Shown: piece after piece, positions 7,871 to 15,285 of the stretch
Layout: each line of letters opens with the position of its first letter
Position numbering within the stretch: position 1 is the stretch's first letter
Virus record (IMG/VR): IMGVR_UViG_3300020185_004277
Span: 1 to 29,790 of that record
Direction: 5' to 3' (one strand)
Length of the DNA stretch: 29,790 nt
DNA from: a virus
Translations under genes and position numbers: made by a program
Notes under the pieces: model-generated
The model's database searches: none
What the model saw: only the letters and a program-made list of their open reading frames with translations
What the model was told of the DNA's origin: nothing

Positions 7871-8596
7871 ATGATTGAAGATATTTTATATATGTTGAAT
7901 AATAGAATTAGCGTTGGGCTGACGGACGAAAATAATCAGACCTTTCTATTTTCAAGCTGCAGTGTAGATAATAATCAGGTAACATTTACAGATAGTATTG
8001 ATAATGTACAGTATACTGTTAATATTGCCGGTGTATCAATTTTAACCTTCTCCGATAAGTCTATTCCATATGCAGCGGATATAGATGAATTTAAGAAAGC
8101 TGTATTAGATAAAAATTTAGATGAATATAATATTGATTTTTTTAAAAATAATAAAGAAGATCATGAGCAGAATAATTTAATTTTTAATAATAAGGTACAA
8201 TTATGTCTATTATATCTGGATCAGTTTACTGATAGTGCTGATATTATTAGAAATAACGTGCTTGATAATAATACAACTGATTTAGAGAGACTAAAGATAC
8301 TGGGATGTGATAAAGCTTTTAATATAAGTACAGCTACAATGGAGCAAGGACTCTCGATTAGAGCATTATACTTTAGCTTAATTAATGAGAAGTTAACAGA
8401 AGCTATAATTGAAATCGATAGTAGTATACAGGAAATTGATGATGAGGAGTTTGAAGAGGATGCTAATATTATAAAACGAGATTTAAGGGATGATGTAGAT
8501 TTATTTAGAGGGTCTATGGATGGTGTTAGATTTGATAAATTATTTAACCACTGGCCAACTCTACTTAATCCTTCGCCTTTTAATATAAATGTCTGA
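7871..8596 (+). CDS. Unknown protein preceding the GT29-like gene, 241 aa
   Basis: I cannot assign a family. The N-terminal about 60 residues look beta-rich (ISVGLTDENNQTFLFSSCSV, VTFTDSIDNVQYTVNIAG). Residues about 70-200 are helical and acidic (IQEIDDEEFEEDANIIKRDL), and the end reads FNHWPTLLNPSPFNINV. There is no signal peptide or membrane segment. The stop overlaps the next start by 8 bp, suggesting coupled expression with the GT29-like protein. The upstream A/T-rich stretch has TATAAT at 7854-7859 and ATTAAATT at 7861-7868, but neither sits at the spacing used elsewhere, so its promoter class is unclear. Confidence 0.65.
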   Translation: MIEDILYMLNNRISVGLTDENNQTFLFSSCSVDNNQVTFTDSIDNVQYTVNIAGVSILTFSDKSIPYAADIDEFKKAVLDKNLDEYNIDFFKNNKEDHEQNNLIFNNKVQLCLLYLDQFTDSADIIRNNVLDNNTTDLERLKILGCDKAFNISTATMEQGLSIRALYFSLINEKLTEAIIEIDSSIQEIDDEEFEEDANIIKRDLRDDVDLFRGSMDGVRFDKLFNHWPTLLNPSPFNINV

Positions 8597-9176
8597 TAGT
8601 ATTATAGTAGTCGGTAACGGTGAGAGTGTATTAGAGTCAGAGGCGGGTGATATAATTGATAATTTTAAAACTGTTGTAAGGCTTGGTAGTTACGTAACTG
8701 AAGGATTTGAAAAATATGTAGGCTCTAAAACTGATATTATATCAACAATATATTGGAAGTTAAATATTAATCGATTAAAAGACCATAAGGTAATTTTAAG
8801 TGTGCCGTTAAATTATCAAGAAAAATTTCTCGAAAGTGAAGAGTTTATTGATAAAGAATTTTCAGAATATAAAAAAAATATTATACATCTTAACACTTTT
8901 AACGATATTGCCGGTATTAAGGGTATGTATTTGGGTATAATGCCTGCACTTAAGGATATAGATAATGTTAACTTCTCCTTAGGCTTTAAGACATTCTATT
9001 TTATATCAAAGCTATTCCCAGATAAAAAAATATACGCTACTGGTTTTGACTTCTTTAAGACTGGGTGGTATTGGGATCCTTCGCATAATAGAAATGACTC
9101 TAACTTACACCCGTATATATGGGAAAGGTTATGGTATAAGAAGATGGTACGTAGCAATAAGATTAATGAACTCTAA
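8589..9176 (+). CDS. GT29-like (sialyltransferase-like) glycosyltransferase, 195 aa
   Basis: The N-terminus SDSIIVVGNGESVLESEAG followed by IDNFKTVVRLGSYVTEGFEKYVG and SKTDI matches the pattern of family 29 sialyltransferase-like proteins: a nucleotide-sugar-binding GNGxS turn, a hydrophobic strand with V(I)R, and G-x-KTD. A later strand YATGFDFFKTGWYWDP resembles the conserved region after the acceptor site. At 195 aa it is short for a complete GT29 enzyme but usual for phage versions. It overlaps the genes on both sides and opens the first sugar block. Probable role: transfer of a sugar to a cell-surface or virion glycan; donor and acceptor unknown. Confidence 0.65.
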   Translation: MSDSIIVVGNGESVLESEAGDIIDNFKTVVRLGSYVTEGFEKYVGSKTDIISTIYWKLNINRLKDHKVILSVPLNYQEKFLESEEFIDKEFSEYKKNIIHLNTFNDIAGIKGMYLGIMPALKDIDNVNFSLGFKTFYFISKLFPDKKIYATGFDFFKTGWYWDPSHNRNDSNLHPYIWERLWYKKMVRSNKINEL

Positions 9177-10059
9177 ATTTTTAATATCTACAAAAAGCTC
9201 TGGCTTATGTTTTAATATTATGAGATTAATAATATTAACTGATATTGCAGAAAAATATAAAAGAGATATAATATTTTTGACTAAGCCTGATCATATACCT
9301 ATATTACGATTATTCAATAATAAATGTACGTTTATACCGTATATTAATAATCATACGGTGTTGTTTAATAATTATAAGCGAAAGCAAAGTTTAAATAAAT
9401 TATACGATTTAAAGTATGTTAAATTTATACGCGATAATTATCTAAATAGTATGTTTGGTAATATTTCTAATACTGATATTAAATTTATATGCGGGTGTAA
9501 ATATGATGTAGTAGATAGCGGTCATAAGTTCTTATTAATTGATTATAATGATGGTACTCATGATACTGATATTTTAAATTCTGTTAAAATATCAACACTC
9601 GACAGTTCTAGTCTGCAAACCGCGTTTACTAATTATAATAATGATGTTATAGCAGTCAATGTAAAGGTTAACGATTCTAATAATAAACGCATATTCGAGA
9701 TGTGGGATAAGTTAATTCAAAAAATTAAGATAGATTATAAAAAGCCTATTTTGCTTATATCTGGTAATAATAAAATTAAAGAAATATTAGGTAAAAAATA
9801 TAACTGTATATTTGACAGTACCGGTTCAGAGACTAACTACTCATTCGTTAGAGGTAATAATATTACCCGCGGCTCTGCGAGTAATATATTTTCAGATGTT
9901 GTAACATGCACGACAACCGACTATCTGCCTTTTACTGAAATACGAATAAAATATGCTAATATTTTAAAAGACTATACTGATATAAATTTCGTTGTTGAGA
10001 AGGTAGAAAAATTTGATATTTTAGTTGAGTATATGACCGGTAATATAAAGGTCAATTAA
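9166..10059 (+). CDS. Unknown protein, possibly sugar-transfer related, 297 aa
   Basis: I place the start at the ATG at 9166 (MNSKFLISTKSSGLCFN). The longer frame upstream runs inside the GT29-like gene, while this start overlaps its stop by only 11 bp. The N-terminal layout (glycine-containing loop, then IMRLIILTDIAEKYKRDIIF, a helix and strand) recalls GT-B or O-fucosyltransferase-like proteins that begin with a short strand and a loop before a long helix. Residues about 180-215 (KKPILLISGNNKIKEILGKK) resemble the second half of such folds. The gene at 12047 has the same kind of segment (LILISGSNDYKTYFSDKFG), so the two may be distant paralogues. No catalytic residues can be named. Confidence 0.55.
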   Translation: MNSKFLISTKSSGLCFNIMRLIILTDIAEKYKRDIIFLTKPDHIPILRLFNNKCTFIPYINNHTVLFNNYKRKQSLNKLYDLKYVKFIRDNYLNSMFGNISNTDIKFICGCKYDVVDSGHKFLLIDYNDGTHDTDILNSVKISTLDSSSLQTAFTNYNNDVIAVNVKVNDSNNKRIFEMWDKLIQKIKIDYKKPILLISGNNKIKEILGKKYNCIFDSTGSETNYSFVRGNNITRGSASNIFSDVVTCTTTDYLPFTEIRIKYANILKDYTDINFVVEKVEKFDILVEYMTGNIKVN

Positions 10060-10639
10060 CTTTAAACTCAGTTTTAAAGGTACAGTAGTTAACCATTATA
10101 GCTCTACGTCTCTCTTTGATATTAATAGACTCTAGCCCATGCCATGTATTATTACTTGGGTAAAAATAGAAGCCAGTATTGTTAATAAACGGCACTGTAG
10201 TTATATATTCTTTTTTATTATTGTATAACGCTGTACCTATATCAGGACTTTCATCCGTAGTATTTAAATACACTAAAAAGCTCATAATTTTTTCATTAAT
10301 ATCTACATGAGGCTCAAGCCAGGATTTTTCCTTATCTTCAATAAGTTCAATTCTAAGATAATTACCCCTAATCTTTACATTAGACTCACTCTCAAACATA
10401 TTAATAGTCTCATCTCTAAGAAAGAAGTCTACAATACGATTTAATGCAGAGCTGCTCCACATATTTTCTTTATTAACAAAAAATCTATTACCGTTGCTAG
10501 CGCGCTCACCGTCGAGTGATGCTGAGTGATCATCTATCTTAATATTTTCAATATCAGCTAATTCTTTATCACAGAAAAAATCAGTAAAAATATAATGCTG
10601 AAACGGATTAATACTACACTGCTTATTTCGAAATTTCAT
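10052..10639 (-). CDS. 2-oxoglutarate/Fe(II)-dependent oxygenase, 195 aa
   Basis: Double-stranded beta-helix oxygenase of the 2OG-Fe(II) superfamily (prolyl-4-hydroxylase-like branch). The iron facial triad is visible: H111-x-D113 in EPHVDINEKIMSFLVYLN, and distal H167 in NTWHGLE, followed about ten residues later by arginines (KERRRA, 176-179) that can bind the 2OG carboxylate. Length fits the small phage members. It overlaps the upstream gene on its strand by 17 bp and converges on the gene ending at 10059 with an 8-bp overlap. Placement in a sugar block suggests a sugar, lipid or protein hydroxylation step, but the substrate is unknown. Confidence 0.8.
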   Translation of the reverse strand: MKFRNKQCSINPFQHYIFTDFFCDKELADIENIKIDDHSASLDGERASNGNRFFVNKENMWSSSALNRIVDFFLRDETINMFESESNVKIRGNYLRIELIEDKEKSWLEPHVDINEKIMSFLVYLNTTDESPDIGTALYNNKKEYITTVPFINNTGFYFYPSNNTWHGLESINIKERRRAIMVNYCTFKTEFKVN

Positions 10640-11132
10640 TTAATTTATTATATATTAACTCTAAGTACTTATCAAGATATCTTCTTATAGCTGCTTTTTT
10701 CTTCTGCTTAATAATGTTACTATCATTTAGTATTTCTAGAGCTGTCTCATAATGACCTTCTAGCGACATAACTATCATAATAAATAATGGAGCTAGTACG
10801 TTATTTTCATTACATACAAATAATATAATATTCTCTTGATTACATAAATCTTTTATATATTTTAACTTACTCAATAGTATTGATTCTCTAATTTTAGATC
10901 TGAGTAACGTCTGGGTATCAGTTCTGCAGTCAGGTTTAATTTTTTTAATACCTATAAGATCTTTATTATCAAAAAAATTATGAGATTTAATACCTAACTT
11001 TAATAACTGTAAGCTCTGTTCTGATGAAAGCTGATCACGCTCGGTTAAATTAACAACTATTTTGATGTCCAGTAAATTTGATCGACCGCGAGGGGTGAGC
11101 ATATGTTCAGTTAACTCACTAAACGTACTCAT
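10623..11132 (-). CDS. Dual-specificity-phosphatase-like protein lacking the catalytic CX5R, 169 aa
   Basis: I choose the start at 11132 (MSTFSELTEHML). A longer frame starting at 11159 exists, but TATAAT at 11142-11147 would lie inside it. The layout recalls small tyrosine/dual-specificity phosphatases: IKIVVNLTERDQL with LGIKSHNF (compare the usual 'v-i-N-L... G-i-x-h'), a long helix, then a buried strand IILFVC where the phosphate loop begins, followed by a hydrophobic helix and GHYETALEIL. The loop reads C107-NENNVLAP with no Arg six residues after the Cys, so it should not be an active phosphatase. The family call is tentative. Its end overlaps the oxygenase start, so the two form an operon. 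Confidence 0.5.
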   Translation of the reverse strand: MSTFSELTEHMLTPRGRSNLLDIKIVVNLTERDQLSSEQSLQLLKLGIKSHNFFDNKDLIGIKKIKPDCRTDTQTLLRSKIRESILLSKLKYIKDLCNQENIILFVCNENNVLAPLFIMIVMSLEGHYETALEILNDSNIIKQKKKAAIRRYLDKYLELIYNKLNEISK

Positions 11133-11141
11133 ATATAGATT

Positions 11142-11147
11142 ATTATA
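11142..11147 (-). promoter_or_regulatory. Possible early-type -10 element for the 11132 gene
   Basis: TATAAT on the minus strand, 9 bp before the ATG at 11132. I see no convincing -35, so this is a weak call. Confidence 0.3.
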
Positions 11148-11192
11148 TACTAATATCATTGGATATATTTAAAAATATGAATAATTACTTAG

Positions 11193-12050
11193 GTGATAGC
11201 TGATAATAAGCAAGATATTATAGATCTGAGAAAAAGGCAGATAGCTGTAGATGCTGATAAGACCCCAATGAAAGCGCTGCAAAGTATTACTATCAACCCG
11301 ACTGAATTGTGCAACCGTACTTGCCACTTTTGCCCACGAAGCGATCCTAAGGTTTACCCTAATCAAAACTTGCACATATCAGAAGATACTGTCAGGTCGT
11401 TAAGTCGCCAGTTAGCAATAAACAATTACTCTAATAGAGTTGGATGGTCTGGCAACGGAGAGCCGTTGCTTACTAAAGATTTTTATAAATTAGTAAAAAT
11501 TATAAATGATGAAAATCCTCAACTAAGAGTTCATGAAATTAATACTAACGGAGATAAAATAAAGGATGGTACAATAGAAAAAATATATCAAGCTGGTATT
11601 AATCATATTGTTATTAGTCTGTATGATGGTGAAGAGCAATTAGAAAAATTTAATAAAATGTTTGAAGGGTATAATTCTGATGCCTTTACTCTACGTAAGA
11701 GCTACTATCATTCAGATAATTTTTCTGGATTTACAAACAGAGCAGGAGCAGTGAAAGTTAATACAAATTTATTGAAGGATAATATAAAGAATAAATGTTA
11801 TTTACCTTTTTATAAACTTTTTATTGACTGGAATGGAGATCAAATATTATGCTGTGAGGATTGGTTTAAACTCTCAAAAAATAAACTCAACATTAATACC
11901 CATACTTTAAAAGAAATATGGGAGTCGGCATTCTTAGATAAATATAGGCAACATTTAAATAAGGGTAAGAGAGATTTAGCTGTATGTAATAAATGTAATA
12001 TACATGGCGAAAAAGTAGGTAAACAATACACGGAATATTATAAATTATGA
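11193..12050 (+). CDS. Radical SAM protein with SPASM-like C-terminus, 285 aa
   Basis: The radical SAM cluster motif CX3CX2C is C40, C44, C47 (TELCNRTCHFCPRS). GNGEP at 88-91 is the usual GGEP-like motif. The C-terminal half has C202, C220, C221, C265 and C268 (ILCCEDW and CNKCNIHG), the arrangement of a SPASM/twitch auxiliary-cluster domain ending in a CxxC. These enzymes do radical modifications of peptides, sugars or small molecules. The start is a GTG with no good Shine-Dalgarno. It overlaps the next gene by 4 bp (ATGA). It is a clear paralogue of the gene at 13691: both carry CPRSD(P/A)KVYPN(Q/R)NL. Substrate unknown; the setting suggests sugar metabolism. Confidence 0.85.
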   Translation: MIADNKQDIIDLRKRQIAVDADKTPMKALQSITINPTELCNRTCHFCPRSDPKVYPNQNLHISEDTVRSLSRQLAINNYSNRVGWSGNGEPLLTKDFYKLVKIINDENPQLRVHEINTNGDKIKDGTIEKIYQAGINHIVISLYDGEEQLEKFNKMFEGYNSDAFTLRKSYYHSDNFSGFTNRAGAVKVNTNLLKDNIKNKCYLPFYKLFIDWNGDQILCCEDWFKLSKNKLNINTHTLKEIWESAFLDKYRQHLNKGKRDLAVCNKCNIHGEKVGKQYTEYYKL

Positions 12051-13036
12051 TTTATTTTGCACAAGCAATTAGAGAGAGAACAACCTATACTGATTTTTTA
12101 ATTGGGCTTATAATGCTCAATCAATATTATAGTAAGTATGATAAGGCTTTTTATATAAAAGAAGATATTGCAAATGTCTTTGAAAACAAAAGCTGTGTCT
12201 TTCATAATATAGAAGAAAATAATTCATATAAACTTCTTAAAAATTTAAGATTGAAAGCAGTAAAAGATCTTCCAGTCGATCCGATGCATCGCGATGATAC
12301 CTATCTTAAGCAATTATTTATAGAAAGAGTTACCAGAGGTAATAATATTAACGATATGTATGTTAACGGTATAGATGCTGGTGATAACTTCTTATTAGAC
12401 AATACGGTAAAATTTTATTACCTCAGTACATACGACGATGAGAATTTGCATTATATTAATAACAGTAAAAAGCGAAAGAATAAAAGTAGTGTTAAAATAA
12501 AACTTAAAACATCGAATGATAAAATAACGGCTAGTAAGTTTACTAAAGATAAGTACTTTATAAATCTACCAACTTTTAGGATAAATGGTCAGGAAGATAT
12601 AAAAATGTTAGATATTTTTTGTAAGTTTTTAATAAATGAAACTCAATATAAAAATCTTATTTTAATTAGCGGTAGTAATGATTATAAGACTTATTTTAGC
12701 GATAAGTTCGGGATAGAAACGACACATATGTATAACGATGGATTTTCGAGTGAGAAGCTAGGTTTTAGAAAGAAGGAAGCTGGATTTATTTGTAAGGATA
12801 AGGGCTCACTGAATAGCTTACTAACCGATTGTATGTATATACAAAACTCACCTGCTAGTTATATAGATTTTATGCAGGTATATAATGTACATAGAGAAGA
12901 TCTATTTAAATATGGTATGAGTAAGTATAGCGACTCGTATTACGATACATTTATAACTAGAAATAAAAGCCAAGCGATTGATATTATAGGTCGCGAGCTC
13001 AAGCGTAATAAAGTTTTTTATGAAGACAAAAGTTAA
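12047..13036 (+). CDS. Unknown protein between radical SAM and GT8 genes, 329 aa
   Basis: No catalytic motif is recognised. It begins MIYFAQAIRERTTYTDFLIG, without signal peptide. Around residues 160-215 a strand-helix-strand passage (FINLPTFRI, LILISGSNDYKTYFSDKF) resembles part of the protein at 9166, so a distant sugar-transferase relationship is possible. The C-terminus is basic. It is coupled on both sides: ATGA overlap with the radical SAM gene and a 17-bp overlap with the GT8-like gene. Such coupling suggests the three products work in one pathway. Confidence 0.6.
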   Translation: MIYFAQAIRERTTYTDFLIGLIMLNQYYSKYDKAFYIKEDIANVFENKSCVFHNIEENNSYKLLKNLRLKAVKDLPVDPMHRDDTYLKQLFIERVTRGNNINDMYVNGIDAGDNFLLDNTVKFYYLSTYDDENLHYINNSKKRKNKSSVKIKLKTSNDKITASKFTKDKYFINLPTFRINGQEDIKMLDIFCKFLINETQYKNLILISGSNDYKTYFSDKFGIETTHMYNDGFSSEKLGFRKKEAGFICKDKGSLNSLLTDCMYIQNSPASYIDFMQVYNVHREDLFKYGMSKYSDSYYDTFITRNKSQAIDIIGRELKRNKVFYEDKS

Positions 13037-13694
13037 AATATTTGTAGGTTTAGATGAACCAAATAAAATATCATACGATGTTTGCGTTAAGAGTATATTA
13101 TCAAAAAATGTAAAGTATGATTTAGATATAATACCTATTAACTATAATACGGTTAAGGATTATAAGAGAAAAAAAGATCCATTCGAATCAACTCAGTTTG
13201 CTTTTGCACGTTTTTTCGTACCACATCTCAGTGAATTTACCGGTATTAGTATTTTTATGGATGGTGATTTTTTATTTTTAGATAATATTGATAATCTTAT
13301 AGATTTATATGATGATAGGTATGCGGTCATGTGTTGCCAGCATGACTACAAACCTTTAAATCTTGAAAAAATGGATGGTAAACCGCAAACACAATGGCCT
13401 CGTAAGAACTGGAGCAGTTTAATGATTTTTAATTGCAATCACCCTAAAAACAAAACACTTACCCCAATGACTATTAATAATCAGTCAGGGGCTTTTTTAC
13501 ATAGATTTAAATGGTTAGATGATTGTGAGGTTGGTTCGCTACCATTGCAATGGAACTGGCTTGTCGATTGGTATAAAGAGCCTGGTGATGGAGCACCTAA
13601 AGCTTTACATTATACCGAAGGTGGTCCATGGTTAGATAAGTTTAAAGATTGCGAATACGCAGATGAATGGCTAGAACAATATAAGTTAGTTTAA
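13020..13694 (+). CDS. GT8-like glycosyltransferase, 224 aa
   Basis: GT-A fold transferase. IKIFVGLDEPNKISYDVCV opens the first nucleotide-binding strand. D81-G-D83 in ISIFMDGDFLFL is the DxD metal/nucleotide-sugar motif. HYTEGGPW near residues 197-204 is the conserved His-containing motif close to the C-terminus of GT8-type enzymes. Length and features agree with phage and bacterial lipopolysaccharide-type transferases. The ATG overlaps the previous gene by 17 bp. Its end overlaps by 4 bp with the convergent radical SAM gene. Donor and acceptor cannot be read from sequence. Confidence 0.75.
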   Translation: MKTKVKIFVGLDEPNKISYDVCVKSILSKNVKYDLDIIPINYNTVKDYKRKKDPFESTQFAFARFFVPHLSEFTGISIFMDGDFLFLDNIDNLIDLYDDRYAVMCCQHDYKPLNLEKMDGKPQTQWPRKNWSSLMIFNCNHPKNKTLTPMTINNQSGAFLHRFKWLDDCEVGSLPLQWNWLVDWYKEPGDGAPKALHYTEGGPWLDKFKDCEYADEWLEQYKLV

Positions 13695-14569
13695 TTGTAA
13701 AAGCTCTTAAATAAATTGAAGCTCTTTTCACCATAAACCTGACCGTGAACTTCACAGTTAGTACAGGGTGATATACCTTTACGACCGCTCTGTATATGAT
13801 GCTGTCTAATAGTCTTTGCAGCTTCCGAAAGCCATATATCCTTTATAGAGGTATCGTGTATATTACCAAATTTTACATCTTTTCTCCAGTTATGTGTACA
13901 TAAAAGCACATCTCCATTCCAGTCTATAAACGATGAATTAAATGACATATAGCATGGTCTAGTAGGTACAGCCTTTTCATTTAATTTCATCATACCTACA
14001 CGATTACTAATACCTGACATACCATACTCCTCTTCTGGACCGTACCAGAATCTCTTAACAATATACTGGTCAGAAGTAATACCGCATTCATCGAATAATT
14101 TTAAAAATTGCTCTTCTTGCTCTGGACCGTCATATAGACTCATCTTTAATAAGTCTAGACCATTTTCGAATAACCCTATTAACGTCTCTTTACTAAGTAA
14201 GTCCCCATTTGTTGTTATAGAAATATTATTATTATGTTTAAGCTTATCTCTAAATGTCTTAATAATTTTAAATATCTGTTTATTAGCTAATGGCTCACTG
14301 AACCCAGCAAATACTACTTGATTTCTATAATCAAATTCAGCTAAATCGTTAGCTAGCTTTTCACATGTCTTAATTGACATATTTAAATTACGATTAGGGT
14401 AAACTTTTGCATCAGATCGCGGACAAAACACACATTTTCTTGTACATATTTCAGTTACATTTATATCGATTATCTGCAAAGCAGACATAATATTAGTTTC
14501 ATCGATCTCGAAGTTATTAAAAATATTTTTTCTAAATTCAATAAATTCGTTTGTAGGTACACTATCCAT
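13691..14569 (-). CDS. Radical SAM protein with SPASM-like C-terminus (paralogue of the gene at 11193), 292 aa
   Basis: The CX3CX2C motif is C42, C46, C49 (TEICTRKCVFCPRS), and FSEP at 90-93 takes the place of GGEP. Auxiliary-cluster cysteines are at C206, C224, C269 and C272 (LLCTHNW and CTNCEVHG). It is alignable over its length with the protein at 11193, including NRVGMMKLN versus NRAGAVKVN and IDWNGD in both. It faces the opposite way, has its own early-type promoter, and converges on the GT8-like gene. Two diverged copies in one block suggest two related steps, or a duplication with specialisation. Reaction and substrate unknown. Confidence 0.85.
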   Translation of the reverse strand: MDSVPTNEFIEFRKNIFNNFEIDETNIMSALQIIDINVTEICTRKCVFCPRSDAKVYPNRNLNMSIKTCEKLANDLAEFDYRNQVVFAGFSEPLANKQIFKIIKTFRDKLKHNNNISITTNGDLLSKETLIGLFENGLDLLKMSLYDGPEQEEQFLKLFDECGITSDQYIVKRFWYGPEEEYGMSGISNRVGMMKLNEKAVPTRPCYMSFNSSFIDWNGDVLLCTHNWRKDVKFGNIHDTSIKDIWLSEAAKTIRQHHIQSGRKGISPCTNCEVHGQVYGEKSFNLFKSFYN

Positions 14570-14576
14570 ATAGTAT

Positions 14577-14604
14577 ATTATATAGTAACTATTCTATTTT
14601 TAAA
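14577..14604 (-). promoter_or_regulatory. Early-type promoter of the minus-strand radical SAM gene
   Basis: TATAAT (14577-14582) lies 7 bp before the ATG at 14569. A weak -35, TTTAAA (14599-14604), is 16 bp further up. Geometry is close to the folE/queD/queE class. Confidence 0.5.
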
Positions 14605-14625
14605 CTTGAATCTGAAAATAAAGCA

Positions 14626-14633
14626 AGTAAATA
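14626..14633 (+). promoter_or_regulatory. Late-like octamer AGTAAATA
   Basis: AGTAAATA lies 8 bp before the ATG at 14642. It keeps the TAAATA core but has an unusual start and wider spacing, so it is a weaker member of the late class. It also lies inside the longer frame beginning at 14606, which argues for the 14642 start. Confidence 0.45.
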
Positions 14634-14641
14634 TTTTTTAT

Positions 14642-14830
14642 ATGACAGATATCGAAAATAATATTAATTCACTTAAGGAAAATTACGAGCACTTTACAGC
14701 AGATGTTGCCAACTTTACAGAAAGAGGTAATAAGGCAGCTGCTACTCGAGCTCGAAAAGCTCTGCTAGAGATATCTAAGCTTTGCAAAGATGTAAGAAAA
14801 CAGATTCAAGAGATAAAGAATGACAGTTAA
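14642..14830 (+). CDS. Histone H1-like small basic helical protein, 62 aa
   Basis: Starting at the ATG at 14642 the protein reads MTDIENNINSLKENYEHFTA and continues into ERGNKAAATRARKALLEISK and a Lys/Arg-rich helical end. The GNKAAxTRARKAL core is what small histone-H1/Hc1-like proteins of T4-like marine phages look like. All of it should be helical. It probably binds DNA or acts as a nucleoid-like packaging aid; this is from family resemblance. An upstream ATG at 14606 would add 12 residues but would place the promoter octamer inside the gene. The next gene's late octamer begins 2 bp after its stop. Confidence 0.65.
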   Translation: MTDIENNINSLKENYEHFTADVANFTERGNKAAATRARKALLEISKLCKDVRKQIQEIKNDS

Positions 14831-14831
14831 G

Positions 14832-14839
14832 CATAAATA
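14832..14839 (+). promoter_or_regulatory. Late promoter octamer CATAAATA
   Basis: CATAAATA, 5 bp, then the GTG at 14845. The spacing picks the GTG over the out-of-frame ATG at 14843. Confidence 0.65.
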
Positions 14840-14844
14840 ATAAT

Positions 14845-15285
14845 GTGATTACTTTTAAACATTTTTTTGAATCAAAACAACCATTAGGGTTGATCGAAAC
14901 TATTACATTTGAAGACCTAGGTCCCATTGAAGCTAAGATTGATAGCGGTAATGGAGCTTACAATGTCTTACACGGGGTTAATTTAGAGTTTAGTGGTCTA
15001 GATGATAACTACGAAGGTAGATCTCACGTTACATTTGAAACGGTAGATGGTAAGACTGTAAAAAAGCGTGTTGTTGAGTTTATCGATATCAATATTGGTT
15101 CCGGTAATATCGAAGAAAGACCTGTTGTAGAGTTTGATATTAAAATAGGTGATGAATTGCACCCTAATACAAAATTCTCTATAGGTGATAGAACAGAAAA
15201 CGAGTATAAAATACTCGTTGGTAAAGATTTTATTGAAGAGCTTGGCGGCGTCATCGACGTCACCAAGCAAAACAATTTAGACTAA
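14845..15285 (+). CDS. Retropepsin-like aspartic protease (RimB/DUF785-like) with capsid-targeting-like N-terminus, 146 aa
   Basis: IEAKIDSGNGAYNVLHG (residues 28-44) matches the catalytic DSG/DTG loop of the RimB/DUF785 retropepsin-like family, with D33-S34-G35. The end, IGDRTENEYKILVGKDFIEE then GGVIDVTKQN, matches that family's 'R...LlGR.fl...vDp' ending. About 120 residues of core is the family's usual size. The N-terminus (MITFKHFFESKQPLGLIE) has an (L/I)xE site at residues 16-18, as in the other putative packaged proteins. The start is GTG, placed by the late octamer. It touches the convergent folE gene with no gap. Target proteins unknown. Confidence 0.7.
   Translation: MITFKHFFESKQPLGLIETITFEDLGPIEAKIDSGNGAYNVLHGVNLEFSGLDDNYEGRSHVTFETVDGKTVKKRVVEFIDINIGSGNIEERPVVEFDIKIGDELHPNTKFSIGDRTENEYKILVGKDFIEELGGVIDVTKQNNLD

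Noticed and set aside
9046-9165. Upstream extension of the gene at 9166
   Set aside because: This part lies inside the GT29-like gene in another frame and its residues (many Arg, Ile, Tyr) look like a shadow; the ATG at 9166 gives a normal small overlap.
10623-11132. Active tyrosine phosphatase
   Set aside because: The CX5R loop lacks its Arg, so catalysis by the usual route is not expected.
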